The notes beneath the pieces are model-generated. The model saw only the letters and a list, made by a program, of their open reading frames with translations, was not told where the DNA came from and ran no database searches. Both the position numbers and the translations under genes were made by a program. DNA of 64,000 nucleotides from Bretschneidera sinensis (lineage: Eukaryota; Streptophyta; Magnoliopsida; Brassicales; Akaniaceae), in NCBI GenBank assembly GCA_023935145.1, contig CM043698.1, forward strand, positions 34,443,001-34,507,000, given 5' to 3'. How positions within the stretch are numbered: the first letter of the stretch is position 1; each line of letters starts with the position of its first letter. This document shows, one piece after another, positions 33,163 through 46,000 of the stretch.

Positions 33163-36100
33163 TTACTTTGATTCTTCATTTGCAAGCCTCTTATTCAAAA
33201 TCTTAACTCCCATGTACCTGCATCACATCAAATCAAAACACCCTTTAAGAATCAAATATGAAAACTGAATGCAATCTCTTAATCTAAAGATTATATTCGG
33301 ATTTTTTATTCGGATTTTTCATTAAAGATATCCGAATTCGATCTCTTTCTGTTTCAGTATATCAAAACTGAGTAGCAATAGTATAAGGTACCTTCCAAGC
33401 ATCATGACAGTGGCTTGAGGATTAGTCCCAGGAGTGTAATTAAATGTTGATCCATCAATAACCCTTAATGCATCAACACCAATAACCTTATAATCATGAT
33501 CAACAACCTTATCAACTTGGCATCCTCCATGATAATGCCATATGGTCATCACAGTATCCTTACAGAATTGCTCCAATGACATTGAGGAATTGTTGTGTCT
33601 TGGCAGCAAATTTACTGGTGCACTTGCTGTCAAGTTAAGTAATGCTTCCACTGGCATATTTTGGTATTTGAATTTAGAGAATGGCTTTGATTCAATAACT
33701 TTCTCTATGGTTGCAAGGCCTTGGACACATCTTTGCAAGTCTTGGGCTTCTTTGAAATAATTGAAGGTAACCGATGGGTTATCGTTCGGGTTACGGGTTC
33801 GGAGCTCCAAATGGCCTGTAGATAATGGACCCATGATTTTTTCAAGGATGAATCCACCTATGAATGCTGCTTGGTCTAGATTGTTCATGGACTCAACAGC
33901 TTGGGCTATAGCTTCTGGTGTCCTTTGCTTTGGTGGCACTGTAGAGAGCTGACCAATCTGCATATTATGACCAATTATTTTAAGTATTTTTTTTTTTTTT
34001 TGTTTTACAGTGGTTAGTTGAGTTTATGAACTACACATGGAAGTAACCCTTTTTTTTGGCCTTCTCTCTCCATATTACTAAAGTTCCTTACCAATTTTTT
34101 CTTTTTTAGTGATTTAATATCTAAGATATATATACTACATGTTACTAAAATTATCAAGCCCAAATAGCCCAACTCTAGTGGACTCAAGGTGGGCTTGATT
34201 GAGATTTACATGCCTATAATGCGCTTAACTTGGTAAAAAAAAGAGGGTATATATACCTTTGGAGAGAACATGCCGTAGTCTCTCACAGAACCACCAGCAA
34301 AGTTTGCGCCGCTAGCGGCTTCGATGTAGCTGCCGAAATGGGTGATTCCGACAACTTCGATCAGTGAAACCTCAACCGGAACCGGAGAGGGGATGAAGAT
34401 GGCATTCATGGGATTATCTGACATGCCTTGGCCAACCAAAGGCTGGTGCAACACCAATGTAATGTTGTGGGCCTTGAGGTGATCTGCAGGGCCCACTCCA
34501 CTCAACATCAATAACTGTGGGCTTCCAAGTGCACCAGATGAAATGATGATCTCGTTTTTAGGCCCATTATTTAGGTAGGCTCTGTGCTTGGCCCCTGATG
34601 CATCTCTGAACACCACTCCATGGGCTAATGGCTTCTGTTTCCCTATCTCATTGAAACATCGATTATGGTTAACTAGATGCATTGGGCTTGAATCAAGCCA
34701 AAATCTAAAAAAGAGAAGAAAAAATCTGAATTTTCCTTCATAAGTTTCCGATGTTTATTTTAGTGGCTTACAAGAGAAAAAAGACTATCCTGGAGAAAAA
34801 AACCCTATAGATTAAATATTTTTAATTATGCACAATTGAAAAACTTTAGTATTCTTTTTGATCTTATGTTGTTGGTTTAACCCAACGGTCATACATTTAT
34901 GATTTTTGAATCAGTTTATGATAAATAACGATAAAGTCATAAATTGTTTAATGTTTGATAAAACAATAATAAAACAAATTTTTCTGAAATGGATTCAATT
35001 TTTTAAAAGCAAAATCTATTTTTATAAATGTTTACCACAAAAAAAATTAGTAAGTATTTAACAAAAATAAGAAAAGTACCTCTAGTGGCAAACAAGACCT
35101 TATGCACTGAAGCATGCAAGAGAACAGTGAGCCCATCAGGGTTAGCATACTGTAATAAATCGGCAGCAGTATGTCTATGACCATCTTGGTCAAATATTGT
35201 GCCCCCAACTTTTGTCCCATAAACATGCTCAAACGTGAACCCATTGTACGGCACCACCCCTACTTCCACTAGACCATCTCGCACCGCCGACTGCCACTGT
35301 CTCATCGGTGGCTCGAACGCCACGACCTCCTCCACCCACTGATATGACTCGTTTGCTAGCCGCTCATCCCAGCCCACAGCCCTAAAAAAATATGTAACAT
35401 TAATGATAATAAAATAAATTACAATTTTTAGCTATCTTGAGACTATTAGTCTTATCAAATTTATGAATGCAATTCCTGGTTTAGCGTGACTCATCATAAT
35501 TCATACATAATAGTTTAACTCCACTGGCATAATAGTTTAAACAATTTTAAAGTATATATAATTTATGTTATATTTTACCTGATATAATTTCTGGCAGCGC
35601 GTGTATAAAACCCAGCATTGAGAGCACTGCCACCACCCAAGACACGTCCGCGTGCACTAATTACTCCGTCTTCGGAGATGAAACGTTGAGATGGGGAGGT
35701 CGGAGAGAGATCCGAGATAGCGGCACCAAATGCATTTAATTCGGTGATGTTAGGGTTGCCGTAGGGTGAGCCGCCTCGTTCAAGGAGCAAAACAGTGGCG
35801 TTTTGGGAGAGAGTAGCAGCTAACGGGCACCCAGCAGTGCCACCACCAATAATAATGTAGTCATAGTACGATGTTGGTGGAGCTGAAGTTGCATTGCGCA
35901 TGAAAGAGTAGTTTGGAGCTGTTTATAAGAGAGAGATAAAAAAGGAAGTTAATTTTGTTTTTCTTTTAATATGAAAGAGGGACATTGATACATTAACTAT
36001 TGATTTTAACATCTGGACCAATTTATGTTTTAAAATTACGGTGGGAAACAAAATATTTTTGGCATAACTCTCTCGCAACAGAAATTCTTGTTTGGAACAA

Positions 36101-37307
36101 TCTTATGAAAAATATATAACACAATAATTTATTTTATCGTTAAATTTTATAAAAAAATTAAAATATATATTTTATTTTTATTAAAAAATAAAATAAATAT
36201 TTATATTATATATCTCTCGTAACTTTATATTAAACAAAAATTTCTTCCAAATAAAAAATATTGTCATTATAAAAAAAAGTCCAATAAATTCAACTTATTT
36301 TGAGGCTATCACGTACAACCTTAAAAAAACAGCATTAATTAGGGTTCGGGGTCTAGGTCATGTTGAAGTTTGGTGTCCAGACCTCAATGGTCAGTCATCA
36401 GTGCATATGACCATTTTGGTAAATCTATACCATGCTTATTATTGGTAAAGTCGTAATTTTTTTTTTCTATACTACGCTTATTATCGGTAAAGTCAAGGTT
36501 TTTTTTTTTAACTTTTCAAAATGTCACAATTTTTTTACCTATAAGTAAAATTATATACATAATTTAATATTTTAATATTTTATATTTTTCTTTCTCATTA
36601 TTTACTCAGACTTAACATTTTTATTTCTCTTTATTTTCTCAGATACTTTTTATCTTATTTATATTTTTAATTGTTTTTTATTTTTTAAAACAAAATATTT
36701 TTGACATGGCTATCAAACAAGAGAAGTTTTTATTGGTTTAATACTATAAGAGATATATGACATAATAATTTATTTTACTGTTAAATAATACAAAAAAAAA
36801 TATTTTATTTTCATAAAAAAATAAGATAAATCTTTATATTATATATTTTTCATAATTTCGTACTAAACAAAAATTTTCTCCAAATAAAAAATGTTATCAT
36901 GATAAAAAAAATGTCCAATAAATTCAACTAATTTTGCGGCTACCATGTACAACCATAAAAAACAGCATTAATCAGGGTTCCAATAAATCAAGGTGGTCTA
37001 GGTCATGTGGAAGTTTGGTGCACCGTCCAGACCTCAATGGTCAATCATCAGTGCATATGACCATTTTTGGGTGCCATCAACTTCTATAACTAAATCTATA
37101 CGTTATTGGTAAAGTTATCATTTTTTTTCACCTTTCAAAATATCACAAATTTTTTTATTTAAATATTTAAATAAAATTATATATATAATTTAATAATTTA
37201 ATATTTTATGTTTTTCTTTCTTATTATCTACTTAAACTTAACATTTTCATTTATTTTTGTTTTCTCCGTTACTTTTTATCTTATCTATATTTTCAATTGT
37301 TCTTTAC

Positions 37308-37349
<42 letters not shown>

Positions 37350-38429
37350 TAATTTTATTGTGGATCACCACTCACAAACAATCCTGTGATTGGGTATAGC
37401 CATAATCCGATCCATAATGTGGTATGAGAGAGAATTACCCCATATCATTAATTTCTAGTCATTAATATGAAAATTCTATTATGAGAATATGTACCCATTT
37501 ATATATAAATATATATATTTTTTTGTGTTGATATACATCACTTTTCATCTATCAAATGATCCTCATAATTAAATCACCAGTATTGCGAACCAAGCGAATG
37601 GCTGGTGAATAGTATTTATTTATTTATTTATAATTTCCGTTTTTAAAACCAGGAAAATTCTTTTAATGATCCATTTTTCCTTTGAAGAGAAAAAGTCTGT
37701 GATGCAAACGAAACTTTCAACAGAAAAAACAACACATTGTTTCTTAAAGAAAAGATTAAAAAAAAAGACACTTTGAAGCTCTTAAGACTAATTTTACAAT
37801 TCCTTATTTCCATTGGACGCCTTTTAATCATATACTGTAAAAGACTTCTCTTGAGCTAAACTGCTTTGAATTCATTTGTTTTGGGTTTATTAATTCTTGA
37901 ACATCTTTCTAGGTTCCAGTTTCTAAACAAATCAGTGTACAACACCTTGAAAAGCGATCGATCAGACCAAATTTTATTATAACAACTAAATTGATCATTT
38001 TAACCGTAATTAATATAATATATATTATGATAAAATTTGGATTTATTTATCCATGTGTCGCATATTAATATGTTTTGTTTACGGATAATACGATGTTCTT
38101 AATCTATCCGAGAATGTCTCCTAATAAAAATCCCTAATTTATTTGAACATTCTTTGTTTTACATTCCACAAATTCACGTTCGTTTTCATGTAAGAGTTTA
38201 TAGCTTCTTATTGCTTCTTATATTGTGGATAAATGTAATATAAACATATTATTGCCATGCATTCAGTACTCTAAATTAAGGAAAAGAAAGATAAGAAGCT
38301 AATTAATTAATTAACTAATTAAGAAGATTTAATACCTTTCTCAGAGGCACAAAAGGCAGCATGAAGGAAGAGAATTCCAGCCAGAGCAACACCAACAACA
38401 AATCTCCACCTCTCAATAGTACTACTCAT
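33163..38429 (-). CDS. HOTHEAD-like GMC oxidoreductase, 6 exons, complete
   Basis: This FAD-dependent glucose-methanol-choline oxidoreductase is of the plant HOTHEAD/mandelonitrile-lyase group. HOTHEAD itself is thought to oxidise omega-hydroxy fatty acids for the cuticle, but the substrate here is unknown. The exons are 38429-38336, 35918-35579, 35381-35080, 34642-34257, 33957-33392 and 33217-33163. Phases join to 1743 nt (580 codons plus stop). A signal peptide (about residues 1-28, RWRFVVGVALAGILFLHAAFCA) suggests secretion. The FAD motif IIIGGGTAGCPLA is at 53-65, with Glu78 for the ribose. GMC signature 1 is GRVLGGGSALNAG (122-134). GMC signature 2 is SSGALGSPQLLMLSGVGP (280-297). The active site has His517 in WHYHGG and Asn553 in TPGTNPQ. 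All key residues are present. Intron 1 is 2.4 kb with a tandem duplication. Confidence 0.95.
36040..37310. repeat. Tandem duplication (about 650-bp unit) in intron 1
   Basis: Two adjacent diverged units (about 36040-36700 and 36700-37310) share ordered blocks: ATAATTTATTTTA, TCCAATAAATTCAACT, AACAGCATTAAT.AGGGTT, GGTCTAGGTCATGT, and CAGACCTCAATGGTCA followed by TCATCAGTGCATATGACCA. Many small indels separate them. No coding sequence is present. Confidence 0.85.
37312..37346. repeat. (AT)n microsatellite
   Basis: A pure AT run of about 35 bases directly after the intronic tandem duplication. Confidence 0.95.
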
Positions 38430-38520
38430 TGTCTCAGAAAAACAACAGCCCAACAGAAGGACTTGTAAATTACAAGTGGTTTGTTCTACAAAAAGCAAAA
38501 CCAAACCAAACCAATGTTCC

Positions 38521-38529
38521 CTTTTATAT
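38521..38529 (-). promoter_or_regulatory. Candidate TATA box of the HOTHEAD-like gene
   Basis: On the minus strand ATATAAAAG lies about 95 bases upstream of the start codon at 38429, leaving a leader of about 60-65 nt. Sequence and distance fit a plant TATA box well. Confidence 0.6.
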
Positions 38530-38699
38530 GCTAGAGCCCCAACTATTTCTAAGGGGGTACCAAGATTTCTTGCTTTGATTTTGTACAGATGTTTTCTAGT
38601 TAGGCAAACAGCACACAAAAAGATTGCAGAAAATGTGATAATGCCAAGAACCCCTTGCCGACCAAATTTATAGAAAGCACAAGAACAATAAATTAAAGC

Positions 38700-40087
38700 A
38701 CTTTTGCCCCTCTAAAACAAGAGAGATAGGAGATTAAACTTAGCTACTCATAAATGCACCAAGTAACTGTAATTGTCATTGGCTACTTATAAAGGAGGAG
38801 CTAGTTTAATGCGCCGCGTATGCAGAGACTAGTTGATAAGATAAAAATTTTCGTCACAGGGGTTGGTAAGGGTTCATAGTATTAATTTGGGACTCTAAAT
38901 GCAAAATTTGATTATTTAGGCATATATACAGTGCTTAAACATCTTTTTTGCTTAGTTATAAGGCACTCCATGCATTATCTATATAAAAATACAATACATC
39001 AAAGTTGTCAAGTAAGCAATGATATGACCATTGATACTAACACATTTTTTCAATTAAACAGTTATTTGGTTTATATGTAATTTTCAAAAAATAAGTTTTA
39101 AATTTGAGATTAACTAGCTCTTAATTTATTTTATTCATGAAAGATAAAAATAAACTCAGACTAATGGGTATTTAATTTTATCTTAAAAACTTTAAAAAAA
39201 TATTTTACGATTTAAATGAAACTTGAAGATTCTATCAATTAACTTTTTAGAAATTCCTCCCCAAATTAAATTATAAACCACAATCTTACTCTAACACTAC
39301 TATCTACTAATTCTTCTCATTTTCACATCATAATCTTGTTCCAATTTTGTAAGTGTATGTTTTTGGGTACCCTCAATCTCTTTTTCCGTTCTGTTATTTT
39401 TGCTTATGAGTGTTTGTTCTTTTTGACACTGAATAATGAGTTTTATTTATTTAATGTTTACACGTACAATTCGTCGGTATTAATTTCGACTTTTTTTTTA
39501 ATTATTATTTTGCCTTTAGTCTTTTACAACCAATAGATAAATCTGCAAAAAGAAACAAAAAAATGAGATCCCAAATCGATTTTTTTTAACAAAAAAATCT
39601 ATAAGAGATAAAGAGAAAGACAAGATAAATTAGGATGTAAATAGTGGATAGTTACTTAAAATAAGAGGGAGAGATGATTGGAGGGCTTTGAAGAAATTTG
39701 TTTTTTTTATTAAAATATTATTTTGATCTTTATTTCTCGATCCTTCTTTTGATATTTAGAAGTACCATCAGGCATGGCTAAAGATCCTTATTCAGACCAT
39801 GGACTTCACACCTACTTCTGGTGCACATAAAATGTTAATGCCATGCATATCATGAAGCACAAAATGGAATTAAAAGAGAGAAGCTTTCTTAGTTGGCAAA
39901 TATGGAGCCCCCAATAGCCGGGGCCAAAAGATTTATTCAAATCCAATAAAAGAAGAGAATCAATGAGCAAGTTCCTTGCAATTACAGCATTGACACATGA
40001 AAGACAAAAAATAACCCCCAAAAAATAAAAAAAAATAGGAAAAAAAATATATGAGGGGAGTATCTGGAGGAATGAAAGCTTTATCAA
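38700..40087. other. Intergenic DNA between two genes
   Basis: The stretch is AT-rich and runs from the promoter side of the HOTHEAD-like gene to the stop codon of the phosphate transporter. No gene is visible. The right-most part, about 39780-40087, is probably the transporter's 3' untranslated region. Confidence 0.55.
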
Positions 40088-43000
40088 CTAATACAGAGAG
40101 TTATAGGTAAAGCAGGTGGCAACGATGGAGGCTACACAAATGACCAGTGAAGGAAGAAGAGTGATATTCAACAGCCTACTCGTGCCGAAGTACCCAGCCA
40201 ATGTTATTGTGCCATCTGCAATAACTCGAGCGATTGTCCCTGCTTCTGTTGAAAGTAATCCTCCATTGTAGGTTCCACCGGAAAGCCTGGACGACATGAC
40301 CCGAGATAGTAACGATAAGTTGACACCTGGACCAAAAATAGTCAAGTCTCATTGTGCTTATTATGTCAAGATTCACAAAACCCATTTAAAGTAATCAGGA
40401 TTTACATAGGAAGTTAAATTCAAGTTTCAACAATTAAAAAAAAAAAACCTTAAAGGATAGAGAGAAACAATTTTACCCTTTTCTTTTAGGCCTAAATGAA
40501 ACATAAACAAATCCGTCATGCATCCACAAAAGAGAGAAGATGCTTATACATCTCCCATTAAGGGGGAAAAGAAAGCTACAGAATCTGGAATTTTCCACCA
40601 TTTGGACTAATTCAACTGGTGCCCCCCACCGCCACCCCAATAAATGTTTTACCGTATCCATAAGCTGACAACATTAGCTTATATCGCACTTTTATTTTAT
40701 CATAGGTACCAGAATATTGAAGAGGGAAAGGATGGTGGTTATTCATACCATTTATCATTCCATGTCTTGTTTGTGGTTTTAGTTAGGATCTGCAAAGCTA
40801 TAAAGGTACCATATGATGGCTATAAAGGTATCATACGATGGTACTGTTTAGAATATACATAAAATCCAGATTTAAGATGGTTGTGCTGGTGTGAGTAAAA
40901 GAGAGAGATCATGCTTAGTACTTTTTTAGAAATTAATAGTAATGGAACATGGTGTTAGACTAAAAGTATGTTACTAATCTGTTCATGCTCTTTGGGAGAT
41001 CACTTCCTCAAATTTGCCTACTTTTCTCCTTTCTTGTAACAATCATTATTTTAAATTTTAACGAAAAAATTAATGAAATAAAATCTTACCTTCAAGTACT
41101 TCCGCAGAAACAAACATGATGAGCCCTGAACAGACGTACTGTGGCACAGAGTACGGAATTATTATATGGAAGCTAAAGAGTATGGCAATACAGACCATTA
41201 TTTCAGATGCCAACAGAATTTGCCTGCGATCAGATCAGTGAAAATGAATACATCAGCCGGTTACAACAAACAATTCAGGAGCTTCAGACCAGCAAAGATA
41301 AATGAGAACAAATGTAACAAAAAAGAGAAGAGACCAAAAGCACGCTTGCAGTTGAAAAATTACCGGTCTTCAAACATGTTGCTAATGTAACTTCCAACAA
41401 CAATGTTTACGGGGAGAACAGTCAGGCCAATACACGCAAGAAAAGTCGCCACTGTGCCTGTAGACCAACTAAAGTAGTATGTGGTAATGACACTGGATTC
41501 TGAGAGTAAAATCTCTATGGCGTATTTGAGCATGAAATATATCAACAATTGAACCTGAGCATATTACAAAAAATTAGGTAAGAAATCATTCAGAAGTCGT
41601 GAATTTTCAAACAGATCAGATTGCAAATAATGTGATAAGCAGAATTAACTAAAAAGTGTTCTAAAAATTTCTCATGCATAATAATAATTCATTCATATAC
41701 TATCTAGTTAAGGTAGGCCCCTCAATGGACCACCTATCTAGTAGCTCTAAGCATCATATGGACCTGTCCGTTACCTTAATAGTTATGCATTTTTTACACT
41801 TCACGCACTTCATGCTTTGGAGGCTCAAAGCGATGCATTCTCCTGAAATTTGCTACTTTTAGCCCAGTTCAAGTAATGAAAAGCCACATTTGAAAACAGT
41901 TTATCTGCGTTCTGGCCCATAGAATCTTAGTATTTCGTTATTAGGGATTTGACTCTCCCTTAATACTTCATTAAACTTTCACAAGTACCATCACATAACA
42001 TCTATATACATGATAATATTAATGGACAAGAAGACTTAAAAAAGTTAAGACAGCTCAAACTCTTAAATTCTGCTTGTCTGTGCCCTGTACAGAAATAATA
42101 TAATCAAACTAATTACCCGCTGACTAATCATATGCTCCAGCTAGTCCATTCAACAACATTATATACTCCGACTACATAGTTATTGTATATTTATGTAACG
42201 CAAAAATACACTATTCTATCCTCATATCTTCATTTAGAAACTTGCCTCATTGGGTGTTTATATAATCATATTCATTATTAAAGAATGTGCAGTAACATAA
42301 CCTAGCTGGTTTAGAAGCCTATAGATCCCTAGAAATTGAAGATAATTAAGTAATATACTCATAAACTTGAGAGTACACAAATTGGCAGATTATATTAAAG
42401 GAGATGTTTTTTTTCTATTTACATCGCCCCCACAAAATAAAATAAAACATGTACACACACAAAATATTCAACATCTGTCGTTTCACCATGTAAAACAATG
42501 TCTGCTTCACAGTAGGAGACCTGAGAACATAATTCCCATATTAACATTGCCAGAAAAATAACACTTACATTGAACTGCAAGGATTTAGTAGCCCAAACAA
42601 ATATTTAGAACTAATCAGATACCTTTACGGATGGAGTAAGTAGTCTATATGCTGATCCAATTGAAGTTGCTGGTCTGTGAGAGACTTCAGAAGCTCCTTC
42701 GTTTTCATCACATTGATCTTCATCTTCTTGCTTGTCTTCCGTACTAATGAGCAATGATTGTTTAAGACCTTCCTCAAGCGTGTTATTTTCTGCAGGTTCT
42801 GTCATTTGCATGGTTCAACATCCAAATTAGACATTTTTATACATGATGAAAATATTTCTACTTCATAAAAGGGTAGACTACTTACCTTGGGTAACAGAGA
42901 AAATCCAGGGCATTAAGATGAAACCATTCAACTTATTAGGTTATTTTGTTCCTAGGAACAAAAGTATGAAGAACAGAACCTTGGGCACAATCTAATCGTA

Positions 43001-46000
43001 GTGTCCTCAAACACAAAGATCTCTGGGAAAATCCTGATATCAGGTGACACTACCTTTAACAATACCCCCCAACTTTGACACAGCCTCTTGGTCTCCTTTT
43101 AGTTGAGTTGTAATCTAGGGTTTAGGTTAGATATGAGAAAGAGACAGAGAGAAGAAGATGGAGAAGAAAGGTTTAGGGTTTATATTTCCTTAACCCTTCA
43201 CCTGCTAACATATTATTTATATATGAGATAGATAAGTCCAAGTACAAAACTATCCTTCAGGAAAAATAAAGGAAATAAAAATAATAACTCACTCCCCCTC
43301 AAGCTGGAGCATACAAATCAAACATGCCCAGCTTGGAAGACAGCTGCTGGAATGATGTACGAGTAAGAGGCTTTGTGAGAATATCACCAAGCTGATCACC
43401 CGAACGAACATATGGAGTAATAAGCTCCTTCCGGAGCAACAAGTCCTGAATAAAGTGACAATCCACTTCAATATGCTTGGTACGTTCATGAAAGACGGGA
43501 TTATTAGCAACAAAAATAGCAGTCTGATTATCACAATACATCACCAGAGGAATAGAAACATCAATACCAAGGTCACGAAGGAGAGCACGAACCCACAACA
43601 TTTCAGAAGCCGTATGAGCCATAGCTCGATGCTCATCCTCAGCACTAGAACGAACAACAACATTTTGCTTCTTACTCCTCCAAGTAACCAAATTCCCACC
43701 AACAAAGGTACAATAACCGGACGTCGACCGTCGATCAGAACGAGAACCAGCCCAGTCAGCATCACTAAAGCCAGTGATAGAAAGAGAAGTAGAGGGTTTA
43801 TACAACAAGCCTCTACCAGGGGTACTCTTCAGATAATGGAGAATACAACACACAACATCAAAATGAGGTTGTCGAGGAGCATGCATGTACTGACTAACGA
43901 CACCAACGGCATAGGTAATGTCAGCCCGAGTAACAGTAAGATAGATTAATTTTCCAACCAACCTACAATATCGACCAAAATCAACAAACAAATCACCCTG
44001 TTCACTATCAAGTTTTGCTGCAGAGTACATATGAGTATCCACATGGCGTGAGCCTAAGAGACCGGTTTCAGACAAAAGGTCAAGGACATATTTCCGTTGG
44101 GAATGGGAAAGATCCCGAGAAGAGCAAGCAACTTTAATCCCAAGAAAATATCGAAGAGCACCCAAGTCATTAGTTTTGAACTACTGGCCCAAACAGCACT
44201 TCAAATCAGCAATGCCAGTTGAATCACTCCCAGAAACAATAATATCATCTGCATAAACAATCAAAACAATGGTGCCAACAATGGAATGACGAACAAAGAC
44301 GGAATGATCAGAGGTGGAACGTTGGAACCCATATGCAAGAACAACAACACTGAATCGATCAAACCAAGCTCGAGGAGACTGTTTCAAACCATACAAGGCC
44401 TTCTTTAGACGACATACAAGATGGCCATTCCCAACAACAACATAACCTGGTGGTTGGTCCATATACACTTCCTCTTGACGATCACTATGAAAGAACGATT
44501 AACAGCCACTGAGAGCAAGATGCGAACAGAGTTTAGGCGAGCAACAGGGGAAAAGGTCTCCAAGTAGTCAACACCATAGGTTTGGGTATAGCTTTTCGCA
44601 ACCAACCGCGCTTTAAGACATTCAATAGAACCATCAGGAAGATACTTAACAGTATAAACCCAACGAAAACTCACTGTTTGTTTTAGGAAGGGGAATAAGC
44701 TCCCAAGTGTGGTTCTTGTGAAGAGCACTCATTTCCTCATCCATAGCTTGTTTCCAACCAGAAGAAGATAATGCCTGCTTATAGGATGAAAGAACAGAAA
44801 TAGAGGATAAAGAACAAGCAAAAGACTGCAAACAAGGTGAAAGACGACTATAAGACAAGAAATGAGCAATAAGGTGTTGTGTACAAGTTCTTTTACCTTG
44901 GTGTAGAGCAATAGGTAAATCATCAGTGTTCGAGGAAGAAGACAAAACAGGATCTTCAGACCTTGAAGTTGTAGGAACAAGGCCATAAGAAATAACACGC
45001 CTATCTTGAGATCGGTGGTATACCTGCAACAAAAGGTTAGAAGTAGCTGAGGAAACTGGAGAAGTGACCATAGGTGGAGACATGGGCATCGGAAGAGTTG
45101 GAGAGGGAAAAAACGCTCCCCCTCACAACAAGATATGAGATCTGAAAATAGACTCTCACCTTGGGAGGAAAAGAACGAAATAGACTCAAAAAAAGTGACA
45201 TCAACACTCACAAAGTAGCGACGAGAATCAGGACTGTAACAACGATAGCCTTTTTGAGTACGGGAATACCCAAAGAAGACACATTTCCGAGCTTGAGGAG
45301 ATAATTTATCCTGACCCAAATCAAGCACATGAACAAAAGCAACACAACCAAAAACCCGAGGAGTGAGGGAAAAAGGAGGCTGAGCAGGATAAACAAGAGA
45401 AAAAAAAGGAACTTATGATTCAAAACAGTAGAAAGCATGCGATTAATGAGATAACAAGCAGTTAAAACAGCATCACCCCAAAAATGTTTAGGTACCTTCA
45501 TATTGAACATTAAAGTGCGAGCAATATCAAGTAAATGGCGGTGTTTCTGCTCAGCCACACAATTTTGCTGGGAAGTGTGAGAACAATTAGTCTGATGAAT
45601 AATGCCTCTATCAATGCAAAATGAATTCATAATGGTCTGGGTATACTCTAAGGCATTATCAGATCAAAAAATCTTAATACACTTATTAAATTGAACAAGA
45701 ATTTCATTATAAAATTGAAGAACAATTCTAGGCAATTTAGACCTCTCTTTCATTAAAAACAACGGGGTCATTCGGGAATAATCATCAACAAAATAACGAA
45801 AACCACTCAGAGTAGCAGTTCGAGATGGATCCCAAATATCTGTATGAACCAAAGCAAATGACTCAAACTGACGATCATGAGTACTACTAGGAAAAAAACT
45901 ATGGTGATGTTTCCCTAGATGACATGCCTCACACTCTAATTTAGACAAAGGGTTCAATAAGAGAATATTAGTTTTCAATTTAGCCAAAGATGGATGACCC

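Larger units (their letters stand above)
29474..33427. repeat. Segmental duplication, copy B (direct, about 3.95 kb)
   Basis: Copy B pairs with 15017-19567. It is continuous with the complete HOTHEAD-like gene at its right end, so at that side B is the ancestral arrangement. It lacks the LTR-like insertion of copy A and about 527 bases near the left end, where the join GGAGTA/ATATTTC shows microhomology. It has extra sequence at 30556-30703 and about 31295-31740, and much longer CT and TA microsatellites. Confidence 0.93.

Noticed and set aside
1516..38429. HMGS, P450 remnants and the GMC oxidoreductase as a specialised-metabolism gene cluster
   Set aside because: The three are separated by 10-25 kb of gene-free or repetitive DNA, the P450 pieces are dead, and no terpene synthase, transferase or other pathway gene is present. 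Co-location is better explained by chance.
43455..43949. 164-codon plus-strand ORF
   Set aside because: It lies antisense to the RNase H part of the intronic copia element and shows no family resemblance; a shadow frame.
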